From Solanum dulcamara (Eukaryota; Streptophyta; Magnoliopsida; Solanales; Solanaceae), in assembly GCF_947179165.1 (NCBI RefSeq), contig NC_077243.1:32068001-32132000 (forward strand): a stretch of 64,000 nt of DNA, given 5' to 3'. The translations under genes were made by a program, and so were the position numbers. The notes beneath the pieces are model-generated. The model was not told where the DNA came from, did not search any database, and worked only from the letters and a program-made list of their open reading frames with translations. Below are positions 35,571-48,481 of this stretch, one piece after another (the stretch's first letter is position 1; each line of letters begins with the position of its first letter).

Positions 35571-37767
35571 TCAATCGAATTTGCATAAAGTTTATTTCTA
35601 GGGCCCTCCTTACTTATAGTGCTTGGTTGTTGGGATCTTCATACCCATTGGTGATTACTTGACTTGTTAGATTCATCTTGTGATTCTATTTATAATTTAC
35701 TTGGAATTATGTGGGCGTGCTTACTTAGCCTGATTACTTGCCTATTATTTTCTATTACAACTTTATTTGAAACTATATGTATGTGTTTATCTTCCCTAGC
35801 TGATTTGTTTTAGTGGTGGATCATATTGATTTTATTGTTATGTTGCATTAGTGGTAGAGTTATACCTTGTGGATGTTGAGCTTATATGATTGCTCTGATG
35901 GGATTTTTTTTAGCTTTTTTAGATTTCTCTTGGGTTGGCCTTTTTCCCCTTTCTATCTTTCCCCCTAGTGTGCATAGCTGGTGTAAGGTTTCTGCCGAGA
36001 GAAGGGTGTATCACTAGTCTTGCCCCTTATGTTCTACTGGAGATCTGATTCATTGATTATGTTTTTGTTTGGTTTCCCATTCTTAGTTCCTAAGATGTCG
36101 AAGTTAATGTCTATTCCTCCTGCTTGGCTGGGTTGTTTCTTCATAGTAGGTGTCATGGCTAAGTTATTAGTGTAGTTGGTTGTGTGATGTGGCATTGGAT
36201 GGCTATGTTTAAGTTGGGAAGGCTAAAATGGAATTATCTCTGTTTATTCTAAGTATGGTGATGTTATAGCTTGAAGCATCAAGTAAATAAGGTTCTATTG
36301 GGATTCATGGAAGAGATAGAGTAATACATTTATGATTGACCATCGGTTAGCCAAAAAGGGGCGATTGTGTAGCAAGGACATTTATATTGATGAGTTGTGG
36401 TTTATCAGAATTGCCTTGGTGTTCCCTTATGACTTGTGTACTTTTAGATGGTTAGTCGCTTCTTCTCAAAAACTTTAGTCACAGGCTTACTTTACCTTAC
36501 AACCGGGACTACCTTCAATCTCGGTGATTTCATGTTGTGCCTTTGTTTTATCGGTAAACTACATTGGGGGTGTCGATGGTTCAAAGAGTCAAATTGTTGA
36601 TTTGGGTGTTCTGTTGAGGTATACTTTGACTAATTCTGACGTTGGCTTCCATGAGCATATGGAATTTCTCGTAGAAGGCTCGGCGTTAGGATAGGGTCAA
36701 AGTAATTCATGGAATCATGTCTTGATTTCGTTTTAAGGGTGTGAGGTTCGTGTGTGTCATTGTTGTTAGCTGGCAGTGTTTCTTGTGGTTTACCTTTTTG
36801 TGGTTCAGTTTTATTTGGTCCGCTTTTGATGGGTTGATCTATTTACTCACTACCTATCGACTTAACTTTTCTTGAGTTTGGTTGGTTAGCTAATACTTGC
36901 ATTAGTGTGTTGACTTGTGATGTTTTTTGCATTGGTTCGGTTCCATTAGGTCACTTTTGACAGGTTTGATATGTTGTTAACTACTTATTAGATCTATTTT
37001 GTTCCGAGTTTGGAAAGGTTGGCTCATATTTGCACTCGAGAAAGGGTACATGGATTGATGGCATCAGTTTTGATTGCCATTGGATTAGAGTCTAATGTTG
37101 GTTCAATTTTCTAGAAGTTCTATTGGCAACAGAGCAGCCTTTTTAATCTTGAAATATAGATTTCAGACTAAAGTTATGGGTTTTGGGAGTCATTAGGTTA
37201 GAACTTTGGGTTTGTGCCTTGGGCTGAGTTGCTTTTTGAGTTCTTGAAACTCATTAATGTTCAAGTGGTGCTTTCCTTTCCTTTATGGTTGTTGGTCCGT
37301 ATGGTTATTTAGACAGTGTTCAGATGGTGCTAGGAATTGTTATGGTGGTTTAGGATGGGTAGTATACCCATGATGACTAAAAAGTCTTGAGTTTGGAGTA
37401 TAAAGCAAAGAATTTGACTTGGGCGTTTTTTAGTATCTTCTCTTGTTTGTTAGTCGTCTAATTCTAAGGTATCTGTGTAGTTTTGGTTTATCTTGGATTA
37501 GTTTGGTGCACTCAGTTGATTTTGTTCTTGTTGGGTGGAAGTCAGCATAAAATGTGAGGAATTGGAAGTTGGTTTGATTTATGGAGAAGAGAAGTGAATT
37601 TGAGAGTTTTCCCTTGGCTTGAGTTCTGGGTTGGTGTTGCCCGACCCGAGAAGGTATCTGTAGGTCAGGCAATGTGTGATTGACTACAGTTCTCATGTTT
37701 TCGTGTCTTTGGGTTCTTTTCTATCCTTTGACTTTTGAGAAAGAGAGTCCTTTTAGTAATGGATATT
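35571..37767 (+). other. Element A internal noncoding region
   Basis: This is 2.2 kb of T-rich sequence with no recognisable protein. It ends with TTTTGAGAAAGAGAGTCCTTTTAGTAATGGATAT-type sequence just before the 3' LTR, matching the corresponding segment of elements C and E. The minus-strand open frame at 37,430-37,696 has no family features and I do not support it. Confidence 0.6.
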
Positions 37768-37896
37768 GAAATGACCCTCTAGGTCATTTCCGTCTTTTTC
37801 TAATCTTTTCAGCGTTTAGAGCTTTCCTATAGAGACCTAAGCCATTTATGACTTATTGACATTGACAATTGGGTCACCTGGTTGTTCGTTTAAGCT
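37768..37896 (+). repeat. Element A 3' LTR, first part
   Basis: TGAAATGACC and the following 125 bp match 19,867-20,000 (CCATTTATGACTTATTGACATTGAC). It is interrupted by element C at 37,897 and resumes at 48,482. Confidence 0.85.
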
Positions 37897-40568
37897 TGTC
37901 ACAACCCGAATCTAGGTCATGATGGCGCCTACCATAACCCCCGAGTAGGCAAGCCAAACCCAAGACAAGCGAAAGGCAAATCTCAATCTAATTAAATAAT
38001 TAATAACATAAGAAGGCAGAAGAAGAATGACATAACCAAGGAAAATTCGGTCCAAGGTATAGATATGAAAATAGGATACAAAATATACAAAAGTCCTGAT
38101 AGTGACCAAACAAAAAGAGGAACAAACACTAGACCAAACCCCGGACCTGGTGTCACCTATATAGGAGCTACTAAGTGCAAAAGCTGACAAAATGTATAAA
38201 CATACAATACAAATCTGATTGTCCAAAATAAAAAATACAAGTCAGAGCAAACGAGGGAATGTAGCAAGTCTCTGAATGCTGGAACCTCACCACAATCTGA
38301 GACTGGCACCTCTATGGATGATCAGGCGTGCTCTGATGGTGGATCGAACAGGGAGCTGCGTCAAAAATATACAGAAGTGCAGTATGAGTACCAAAATATA
38401 GAGTACCTAGTAGGAATCATAGGCCGATCGAGATCAGAAAGGATAAAATATATAACAAGCAACACGATGATACTAATAACAATTAGAGAAGAATACAAAG
38501 CACAAATATGGGGGAGGGGGACACGGGAATAATTATGCGGCAGTCAGGCAAGTCTGACCAAACAAGTAAGCACATCAATAATCCCAACTAATAAAATTAT
38601 CGAAATAATATACAAATGTAAACTCATGGCTAAGGCTCAATATCCTCAAAAAAATTATGAAGTGCCTGAAATTCATGCCTCGAGCTTCTCAATAATAGTA
38701 ATAATAATAATAATAACCCGCATATGTATCATGGGCCGCCTAAATTCACACCTTGAGCTTCTCAATAACATATATAATAATAATAACCCGAGATATGTAC
38801 CAACGGTCCATCCGGAATTCACGCCTTGAGCTTCCCGATAAGAAATTCCATTATTAAAAATATCATAGGCATTTTCCCTTTAGACCAATAACACTTTTTA
38901 ATCAATCAACAATCTTGTAATAAAAATTTGTATTCTTTAAGAAGAAAGTTTTTAAACATCGTCGAGGCACATCAAAAAAACTAGTAAGTCAAAATCATAT
39001 ATTACTCAAGTTGAGTAAAAATCCAGTCAAAGGTGCTAAATCACTAACCTGAGACTCCGGTGTACCAAAAATATGGCATCAGGCCTAACATTTCAATATT
39101 TAAAAGCAAAAAAGGTATAGGCATACACCGAAATCACCCCAATTGACAACCAAATCCAAGAAAGTCAAGCAAATGACATTCTATGTTCAAATCACCTAGG
39201 AGCAAGCTCTAAGGATTCTAATCGATATAAACAAAACCCAGATATCACCTAGGCTAATGATTCAATGATTAAGACCCCAAAGTAATCACTAACGGTGATC
39301 ATCGACTCCAACTTCTCAATGAACAATCAACACCTTATCATGTGTTACTACTTAAAATATACCAATTCTAGCCAATACAAGTCTAAAAGAGTAAGCCATA
39401 GCCTACCTCAAAGCCAAAACCACACCCGAACAGCTAAATTTGAGTCTTTTCTTTCCGGGCTGCCTCCAAATGATGTCATTCTATCAAACTATTGAAGAAC
39501 ACATCAACAATCTCAACCCACAAGATATTCAAGGAGTGTATGAATAAACAATGGCAAATATGAGAGGGAAGATAAAACTTGATCTCCTTGGATTGAAATC
39601 CTAGATCCCTTTCTTGAAGATGAGAGAGAGACTTGAGAAAACTTGAAGAGTTAGGGTTTGGTTCTTGGAAGGTGAGGGAGAGTAAATGAGAGTAAGAGGA
39701 CTTTGGTTCATATATATAGGTGAAAATTTGCCTACAAAATGACCTTATTTTGTGTTAAAACACAGGGAAAAGACTAAAATGCTCTTTTAAATTGTGGATA
39801 AAACTGGCCTCACAGGACCCCTTCTTGATCTGTGGTGTTCACCATGGCTAGTGGTAGTTTCCCGTGGTAAGGGACTTGGAAATATATCAATGAAGGTCTT
39901 GCACAGTAGCCTCTGAAGTTTCTTAATGGTCCGTGAAAAGTATCATGGCCCGTGAAGAGTGGTCGTGGTGCAGGTCCTGCAAAGGTGCTCTCCACGTATC
40001 ACTCAATGGTCCGTGAAATGCTCCATGACCTATGGTGGTCATCAATGGTCTTTGCCTGTAGGAACGAGCCTTTGAATCACACCCAAGGGGGCTCACCATG
40101 GGGCGTGGTATATTTCACGGCCCATGATGGCATTCCATGGTCAGTTTCTGGTGCCATTTTTCTACATCTTTCCACGCTTTCTTTCTTTGTTTCTATTTTG
40201 AATAAGAACTTCCCAAATTCTCCCAGGGGCTTAAACCAACTGAGAAAGGCATTTCCGAGCTTAATGCACTGACAAAATTTTCATCCGAGCGCATTTTCTT
40301 AAAAATTTGACCAAAGTCAAACTAGGCCAAACCTTAATGGAACCATCAGAATTCTCACACGATGCTCGAATCTCTGGATGATGAACAAAGTCAATTCTAT
40401 TAAACCTTAATCCTCTAAAATGGAGAAACCACTTCCAAAACTCAAACGAATACCCTAGGAAGCGCGCCACCCATCCCGACATCACATAAGAGTTATCAAG
40501 AAGCTATGGGAAGGGTTAAAATGGTAAAAACACGCAAATGCATAAAAATGACCTTGAAGGTCATTACA
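37897..40568 (-). repeat. Element C 3' LTR
   Basis: From TGTCACAACCC at 37,897 to GGTCATTACA at 40,568. It carries three copies of a 65-75 bp unit (AATTCACRCCTYGAGCTTCTCAATAAT, 38,665-38,850) and a TGGTCCGTG cassette (39,800-40,150). Compared with the 5' LTR it lacks about 115 bp near 40,340. Confidence 0.9.
39800..40150. repeat. TGGTCCGTG-type U3 cassette in C LTR
   Basis: Variants of ATGGTCCGTGAA, CATGGCCCGTG and ACCATGG recur in both senses. The 13-mer CCCGTGGTAAGGG (39,861-39,873) is also in the family-B LTR cassette at 17,825. The 5' LTR copy lies at 47,650-48,000. Confidence 0.65.
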
Positions 40569-40599
40569 ATATCCACTACTAAAAGGACTTTCATCCTCA

Positions 40600-41040
40600 A
40601 AAGTCAAGGGAGAGAGGTACCTGGTGGTTCAAAAAGATAAGGATATCGGGTCCGCATGTCCTGCTCGGTCTCAAAAGTAGTCTCCTTGATCAGTCGGTGC
40701 CTCTACTGGACTTTCACCGATGCAATCTTCTTAGACCTCAACTTCCTAACCTGCTTGTCCAAAATAGCTATAGGCTCCTCCTCAAAGGATAACGATTCAT
40801 CAAACTGAATTGAATCCCACCGAAGTACATGAGACTCATCAAGGATGTACCGCTGCAATATAAAAACATAGAACACAGGGTGAACACCTGATAGTGCTGG
40901 GGGCAAGGCCAACTCATAAGCTACCTCCCCTACCCGTCTCAAGAACCCAAAAGGACCAATAAACCTGGGGCTGACCTTACCCCTTCGTCTGAATCTCATC
41001 ATGCCCTTTATGGGTGACTCTCACAGGAATACCTGGTCTA
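40600..41040 (-). pseudogene. Element C integrase C-terminus / chromovirus tail
   Basis: An open piece of 99 codons (40,703-41,002) carries the conserved tail of long-LTR plant gypsy integrases: RFRRRGKVSPRFIGPFGFLR, VAYELALPPALSGVHPVFYV and YILDESHVLRWDSIQ, ending with LDKQVRKLRSKKIASVKV. In chromoviruses this leads into a chromodomain-like module that targets heterochromatin; the remaining part to 40,600 is out of frame. It is among the best preserved parts of C and aligns with the E tail at 2,200-2,500. Confidence 0.8.
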
Positions 41041-42000
41041 CAACCATAAACTCCAAAAAATGAACCCTTTGATCAGCATAACTGTTCTGCCTACTCTGGG
41101 CAGTACAGAACCTTTCCTGGATCATATGAACTCTATCCATTGAGTCACACAAAAATTGGTGCCCCAGGGCCTAACTATAAAAGCATCAAACCAGCCTGCT
41201 AGGAAATGACATCTCCTACCATACAATGCCTCAAAGGGAGCCATCTCAATGATCGAATAGTAGCTATTTTTTAAGTGAAATTTGCTAAAGCAAAGGAATG
41301 ATCCCAAGAACCTCCAAAATCAATAACACAGGCCTGTTGCATATCCTCTAAGACCTGAATAGTCCTTTCTGACTGACCATCAGTCTGAGGGTGGAAAGCT
41401 ATGCTAAACTCGACTCAGGTACCCAACTCCTTCTAAATAGACCCCAGAAATGTGGATTAAACTGAGTACCATGGTCAGAAATGATAGATCTAAGCCAACT
41501 TCTATGAAATGTAGGTAGTCTAGACTGGTAAGAAGTGAGAAGACTTGGTCAGTCGATCTACGATGACCCAAATTGAATAAAAACCTCAGGAGGTACGTGT
41601 CAAACCCACTAAAAAGTCCATAGCTATACTCTCCCTCTTCCATTCTGGAATGGGTAGTCGTTAGGTCAAACCACCTGGCTTTTAATACTCGAACTTGACA
41701 TACTAACAGTTCAAGCACCTAGCCATAAAAGTTATAATGTATCGCTTCATCCTTCACCACCAGTAATGCTGTCGTAGGTAGCGATATATCATCTCCGCAC
41801 CTAGATGAATAGAATATCTGGAACAACTGGCCTCCTCAAGGATAAGCCTGGCTAGATCTCCAACTCTAGGAACACAGATATGTCCCTAAATCCTCAAAAT
41901 GCCCTTCGGATCTAAGATCACCTTCCTAGCCTCCCCACTGAGTACCTTATCACAAATAAGCCTCAACTATGAGTCCTCAAACTACTGTGGTGGAATATGC
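41041..42000 (-). pseudogene. Element C integrase core remnant
   Basis: The core is spread over several frames. Reading leftward, a VIVDRLTKS-type segment near 41,560 carries the first D, ISDHGTQFNPHFWG near 41,440-41,480 the second D, and SERTIQVLEDM near 41,330-41,370 the final E. MAPFEALYGRRC lies within 41,200-41,250. The catalytic residues are therefore still visible, but at least three frame changes and several stops prevent translation. It would have joined element DNA to the chromosome. Confidence 0.75.
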
Positions 42001-42560
42001 TCCATCAAGGAAGACATTGCCTCTATACAAGCAAGTACCCTGCCCGGCTTAGAAATATCAAGGCGAACAATTTGGTTAGATAAGGACTGAATGTCTGAAG
42101 CTAGAGGCCTCTCCTCAATTGATAAGAAGGACAAACTACACATACTCACTGCCTGCCAGCTCAAAGCATCAGCTACCACATTCTTGCCCGAGTGATAAAG
42201 AATAGTGACATGATAGTCCTTTAGTAACTTTAACCACCTGTACTATCTCAAATTAAGGTCCTTCTAGTTAAATATGTGCTGGACACTACGGTGGTCAGTG
42301 TAGATCTCAAAATGGGATCCATACAAGTAATGTCTCCAAATCTTTAATGGGAAGACTATCTCCTCTAACTCTAAATTATGTGTGGGGTAGTTCCGCTCAT
42401 GCACCTTCCGCTGCCTAGAAGCATATGCAATTACTCTATCCTTCTGCATTAGAATGCAACCCAGGACAATACCTGAAGTATCACAATACACTGTAAATGC
42501 CTAGCCCTTAATAGGAAGATTCAAAACCAAAGTTGAAGTCAGCAAGGCCTTAAGCTTTAC
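42001..42560 (-). pseudogene. Element C RNase H remnant
   Basis: The piece 42,264-42,491 (75 codons) reads [40 protein letters not shown], then [12 protein letters not shown]. These are the start, middle and metal-site segments of gypsy RNase H. The end (VADALSWQAVSM) lies in the next open piece at 42,100-42,179, after stops near 42,245. The enzyme would remove RNA from the RNA-DNA hybrid. Confidence 0.85.
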
Positions 42561-43400
42561 AAAGCTTGCCTCACACTCGTCCCCACTAGAAAGGAATATT
42601 CTTCTGAGTCAATTTGGTCAAAGTTACTACAATAGAAGAGAACCCCTCCACAAACCGTCTGTTATACCCTACCAACCCAATGAAATTACAGACGTTAGTA
42701 GGAGAAGTGGACCTAGCCCAATCACGAACTATCGCTATCTTTGCCGGATCTACCATAACCCCATTCTTGTCCAACACGTGCCTTAGTAATGACATAGACT
42801 CAAACCAAAATTCACACTTAGTAAATTAGGCATACAACTATTGATCCCTCAAAGTCTGAAGTATTATCCTCACATGTTGTTCGTGTTGCCCTCTACTCCC
42901 GGAGTAGGTTAGAATGTCATTAATGAATGCAATAACAAAAGAGTCTAAGTAGGTCTTGAAAACATGGTTCATCAAATCCATGAATGTTGCAGGGATATTA
43001 GTCAACCCGAAAGACATGACTAAGAACTTATAATGCCCGTATCGAGTCCTAAAAGCAGTCTTAGGGATATCTGACTCCTTAATCCTTAATTGATGATACA
43101 TGACCTCAAGTCTATTTTAGAGAACACTATTACACCCTAGAGTTGGTCAAATAAATCATCAATCCATGGCATCAGGTACTTATTCTGTGTTGTCACCTTA
43201 TTCAGCTTCCTATAATCAATACACAAGTCAAGGTGCCATCCTTCTTCTTCATGAATAGAACAAAAGCACCCTAAGAAGACACACTGGGTCTGATTAAACC
43301 CCTTACTCAAGAGGTCATGGATCTATACCTTAAGCTCCCTCAACTCCACTAAAGTCATCTGATACGGTGGAATAAAGACTGGTTGTGTACTCGGCTCGAT
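42561..43400 (-). pseudogene. Element C reverse transcriptase remnant
   Basis: The piece 42,838-43,101 begins [20 protein letters not shown] and continues with [20 protein letters not shown]. The catalytic box at 42,916-42,927 reads FIND, with the first aspartate replaced by asparagine. The following piece 42,586-42,795 holds VRDWARSTSPTNVCNFIGLV. Upstream fingers codons lie between 43,101 and 43,400 with stops. The substituted metal ligand alone would abolish activity. Confidence 0.85.
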
Positions 43401-43990
43401 ATCAATGTTAGGGTTAGAAGGGAGACCAAGTAGATCGGTAGGAGATATATGAGGAAACTCTTAGACCACTGAAACCAAATTAATAGAAGGTGTGTCAGCA
43501 CTTGTGTTACGGACATAAGCAAGATAGGCTAGACACCCTTTTCCTACTAACCACTAAACCCTGAGAAAAGAAATCATACCACACGGTACATGGTTAACTG
43601 AACCTGACCACAAGACCAAAGAGATGCCAGGCATACACAAAGTAACGGTCCTGGAGAAACAATTCAAAACTATATTATGAGTAGACAACCAGTCCATGCC
43701 TAGAATCAAATCAAAGTATACCATATCTAGTACAATCAGGTTTTCTTTAGTATCATAGCCCATAATAGTCACCACACAGGATCGATACACTCGATCCACT
43801 ACTAAAGAATCAATTATGGGGGTAGCTATAATAAATGCACAGGAAATGGCTCACAATCGAGTAGCATAATGAGAAGACACATATGAGTAAGTAGATATGG
43901 AATCAAATAAAGCATTGGCAGGCTGCTGAGAGATGGATATCATATATATGATGACGGCATCTAATGTCTCCACCTTCATTCCACACAGAA
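43401..43990 (-). pseudogene. Element C protease remnant
   Basis: The open piece 43,554-43,799 carries the second half of a gypsy protease: SCVVTIMGYDTKENLIVLDM, then FDLILGMDWLSTHN. The active-site half, expected at 43,800-43,960 (a complement of LFDSISTYSYVSS-type codons can be followed), lies in another frame. It would process the Gag-Pol polyprotein. Decayed by shift and stops. Confidence 0.7.
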
Positions 43991-45458
43991 AGGAATACAT
44001 ATAACTGCATCCACCCCTACCACCTGTCCGACCTTTTTGAGACCACCATTAGTACCCTGAGACTTACATCTACCACCCTGCAAAATCTCTTTGGGTGGCT
44101 GAATTGAAGCCATGGGGGTCTAAATATGCTGACCCTGTAATATCTAATATCTGCGGTGGCTAATAATAGGACACTTCCTCATAAAGTAATTGATCACACC
44201 ACACTCAAAGAATGGTCCTCTGAATGAACCACCTGTGATGTCCCAGGTGAGCATAAATTGCCACCACGGCCCGTATACCTAGTAGTCTGACCTCGAGAAA
44301 ACTGACCCAAAGTCTGGCTGCTCTGACAGCTAGCACCTGCTGATAAACCATCGGTAAGTTGTAAGGTTTCCTGTAATGATCTACTTGGTGGATACCACAG
44401 TGGATGGCCTCTTCCAAAAGAACCTCTTTTGTGTGACTGGTGTCCACTGAAATTATCATGACGATGAGCCCTCTTGTCGCTACCTCTGTAGGACTCATAA
44501 CGTATAGTCTCAATAGTATGGGCATGGTTTATTATCTTCAAGAATGAATAACCTACTATATTCATATGCTCTATATCCAACCTCAAAGGAATAGATATAC
44601 TTATAACAAACTGGCGTACCCGTTCCTCCTCTTTTGGCATAATCATGGTCGCGTGCCTAGAGAGCTTATGGAATCAAGACTCATACACTGTGACCATCAT
44701 CAATCCCTTTACCAGTGATATAAACTCATCTCTCAATCTTTCCCTCAAGCTGTGAGGTACATACTTCTCCAAAAAGGCCTCAGAGAACTGTATCCATGAC
44801 ATGGGCGGTCACCCCGCAGGTCTATAGCTAAGATAAGATCTCCATCACTACTTTGCTGGTCTATCTAATAGGAAAGTAGTATAATCGACCCCGTGGGACT
44901 CTACTAATTCGAGGTTATGCAACCTCTCCAAGCAAATAATCAAAAACTCATAGGCATTCTCGCCCGCGGCATTGAAGAACTTGGGAGGACTCAATCTGAT
45001 AAACCTCCATAACATCTTTTGCAACTCCATAGTCATAACCATCCTAACTGCCATATACTGAACACCTATAGAAAAAGGCTAAATCATCGAATAGGGAGCT
45101 ATAGTAGTAGGTTGTAGAATTGGGGCTGGATCATACTGTGCCCCTTCTTTCCCTAAAGTCTCAGCCTTCTCTCGGACCTGAGGTCTGGCTGAAGTACTGG
45201 GTAGTGTCCCTGCTTGAGACATACCATCTATGAAACTGAACATTGGTGTGGCCATGAATCCGGGTGGAGGCTAGGTTGGATGCTCCTCCGTTGGTTGAGA
45301 CTTGTACTACTCAATGTATATGTCTGGCTTCGGCACTGGTGTTATGGCCTAAGCTCTACCCCAACCTCTGTGTTGATCTTGATGTATACCCTGAGTTGGG
45401 GCCCTATCTATAGGCATAGGGGGCTTCGTCCACCGCGACTAGATCTCATCCTAGTCAT
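43991..45458 (-). pseudogene. Element C gag remnant
   Basis: Gag would begin at the ATG complement at 45,456-45,458 (MTRMRSSRGGRSPLC, then a stop), which follows a CTTTCTTAG leader end. The best pieces are 44,848-45,054 (FIRLSPPKFFNAAGENAYEF, then ICLERLHNLELVESHGVDY) and 44,194-44,646 (ERVRQFVISISIPLRLDIEH, ending in a Gly/Arg/Ser-rich tail). A zinc-knuckle remnant (FFECGVINYFMRKCP) can be followed near 44,165-44,205 in a different frame; its second ligand is not where it should be. It would form the particle shell and bind element RNA. Confidence 0.75.
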
Positions 45459-45651
45459 CTAAGAAAGAGTGAAACAAATTTTGGATTTAGAGGTATTCAT
45501 CATCATTAGTGCATGATCATAAACAAGAATAGTGAATTAATTACTAACAATGTCCTATAGCCTCCCAAAGATTTGATACAAACATTATCGTACCAATTTG
45601 TGGGACTCTAATAGAAACTTGCACCTATAATAATGAGACCAGTGAACATAA

Positions 45652-45663
45652 ACTCTGTTACTA
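45652..45663 (-). other. Element C primer binding site
   Basis: The complement TAGTAACAGAGT matches TGGTATCAGAGC at nine of twelve positions and lies three bases inside the 5' LTR end. Confidence 0.65.
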
Positions 45664-45666
45664 CTC

Positions 45667-48481
45667 TGCACAACTCGGATCTGGGTCATGATGACGCCTA
45701 CCATAACCCCTGAGTAGGCAAGCCAAACCCAAGACAAGAGGAAGGCAAATCTCTACCTAATTAAATAATTAATAACATAAAAAGACGGAAGCAAAATGAT
45801 ATAACCAAGGAAAAGTTGGGACAAGGTATAGATATGCAAATATGATACAAAATATACAAAAGGCCTAATAGTGACCAAACAAAAAGATGAAGTAACACTA
45901 GACCAAACTCCGGACCTAGTGTCAACTGGTGTCACCTATATAGGAGCTACTAAGTACAAAAGCTCACAAAATGTATAAATATACAATACAGAGCTGACTA
46001 TCTAAAATATAAAATAAAAATCAGAGCAAAAGAGGGAATGGAACAAGTCTCTAAATACTGGGAGCTGACCACAATCTGGGATTGGAACCACTATGAATGA
46101 TATGGCACGTGCTGAGGGTGGCTTGAACTGGGAGCTACAGAAAAAAGATGCAGAAGTGTAGTATGAGTACCAAAATACTGGGTACCAGTAGGCATCATAG
46201 GCTGATCGAGCTTAGAAAGGATAAAATATATAACAAGAAGCACGATGATACTAATAACAATTACAGATGAATAGAAACTACAAATACGGGGTAAGCGGGG
46301 GCAGAGGAATAATGTGCGGAAGTCAAGAAAGTCTGACCAATTAAGTAAGCACATCAATAATCCCATCTAATAAAATTACCAAAATAATGTTCAAATGTAA
46401 ACTCATGGCTAAGGCTTAATCTTCAAAAAAATCATGAAGCGCCCAAAATTCACCCCTCGAGCTTCTCAGTAATAGTAATAATAATAGTAGCTCAAATATC
46501 TATCATAGGCCACCCAGAATTCACATATTGAGCTTCTCAATAATAGAAATAATAATGATAACCCGAGATATGTATTAATAGGCCGCCCAGAATTCACACC
46601 TCGAGCTTCTCAATAACTTAAATAATAATAATAAACTGAGACATGTACCAACGGGTTACCTGGAATTCACGCCTCCAGCTTCCCGATAAGAAATTCCATA
46701 ATTAAAATATCATCGGCATTTTCTCTTTAGACCAATAACACTTTTTCATCACTCAAAAATCTTGATTTCAAAATTTGTATTCTTTAAAAAGACAGTTTTT
46801 AATCACCGGCGAGGCAAATCAAAAAAAGTAGTAAGTCAAAATCATATATCACACAAGTTGAGTAAAAATACCATCAAAGGTTCCAAATCACTAGAATGAG
46901 ACTCCGATGTACCGAAAACATGGCCTCGGGCCCTACATTTCAATATTTAAAAGCAACAAGGTATAGGCATACACCGAAATCACCCTAATTGACAACCAAA
47001 ACCAAGAAAGTCAAGCAAACTGCATTCTATATTCAAATAACCTAGGAGTAAGCTCTAAAGATTCTTATCGATATAAACAAAATCCAGATATCACCTAGGC
47101 TAAGAATTCAATGACTAAGAACCCAAAGTAATCACTAACAATGATCATCGACTCAAACTTTTCAATGAACTATCAACACCTCAGCATGCATTACTACTCA
47201 AAATATACTAATTCTAGCCAAGCTAAGCCTAAAAGAGTAAGCCATAGCCTATCTAAAAGCCAAAACCGCACCCAAAATGCTAAATTTGAGTCTTTCCTTT
47301 TTGAGCCACCTCAAAATGATGCCATTCTATCAAACTATAGAAGAACACATCAACAATCTCAACCCATAAGATATTCGAGGAGTGTATGAATAAACAATGG
47401 AAAATATGAGAGTGAAGAGAAAACTTGATCTTCTTGGAGTGAAACCCTAGATCCCTTTCTTGAAGATGAGAGAGAGACTTGAAAGAACTTGAGGAGTTAG
47501 GTTTGGGTCTTATAAGGTGAGGGAGAGTAAATAAGAGTAGGAGGAATTTGGGTCATATATAAAGGTGAAAGTTTGCGTACAAAATGACCTCATGTTGTGT
47601 TAAAACACAGGGAAAAAACCAAAATGCCCTATGAAAGTCTTGTTGGAACTGGCTTCACGGGACCCCTTCATGGTCCGTGGTGGTGTCCCTTGGTAAGGGA
47701 ATTGGAAAAATCTAGGAGAAGAGCCTGCAAGGTAGCCTCTGAAGTTTCTTCATGGGAGCCTTAACGATACGTGAAAAGCATCACGCCATGTGAAGAGTGG
47801 TCGTGGTGCAGGTCTTGCAGATAGCCTGCAAATGTGCCCTCCACGGATCACTTCACGGTCTATAAAATACTCCATGACTCATGGTTGTAATCCGTGGTAT
47901 GTACCTGCAGGACTGAGCCTCTGAATTACCACCATGGGAGCTCATCATAGGGCATGGTACATTTCACAGTCCGTGATGGCCTTCCGTGGTTAGCTTCTAA
48001 TGCCATTTTCATGTATCTTTCCGTGCTTTCATTCTTTGTTTCTATTTTGAATATGAACTTCCCGAATTCTCTCAGGGGCTTACAATAACTGAAAAAGGCA
48101 TTCCAGAGCTAACTATGCTGACGAAAGTTGACCAAAGTCAAACTAAGCCTAACCTTAAAGTTAAAAAGGCAAAACCACACAAACTAAAAATGAAGACTCC
48201 AAAACCCAAACCAACCTTCCTTCTAGACCAAAATAGACCTTTCAAAGCTGATAGAACCATCAAAATTCTTACACGACACCCGAATCTCTAGATATTAACC
48301 AAAGTCAACTCTATCAAATCTTAAGCCTCTAAAATAGCCAAACCACTTCCAAATCTCAAACGAACACCATAGGAAGTGGGCCACCCATCCTTAATCATAT
48401 AAGAGCTATCAAGAAGCTACTAGAAGGGTTAAAATGGTAAACACACATAAAAACATGAAAATGACCTTAGAGTTTATTGCA
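45667..48481 (-). repeat. Element C 5' LTR
   Basis: From TGCACAACTCGG at 45,667 to TTATTGCA at 48,481. It carries four copies of the AATTCAC...GAGCTTCTCAATAA unit (46,440-46,700), one more than the 3' LTR, and the TGGTCCGTG cassette at 47,650-48,000. Confidence 0.9.

Larger units (their letters stand above)
37897..48481 (-). mobile_element. Element C: complete but dead minus-strand gypsy retrotransposon
   Basis: Two same-orientation LTRs (37,897-40,568 and 45,667-48,481) flank a 5.1-kb internal region with primer site, gag, protease, RT, RNase H, integrase and a chromovirus-like C-terminus, all reading leftward. It sits inside the 3' LTR of element A: sequence left of 37,897 and right of 48,481 joins into the pattern seen at 19,990-20,040. 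The flanking pentamers (AAGCT and GGGAT) no longer match, so the target duplication has decayed. LTRs look about 85-90% identical by eye, indicating an old insertion. Confidence 0.9.

Noticed and set aside
37430..38226. Minus-strand frames of 88 and 104 codons
   Set aside because: The first lies in noncoding internal sequence of A and the second in the LTR of C; no recognisable protein.
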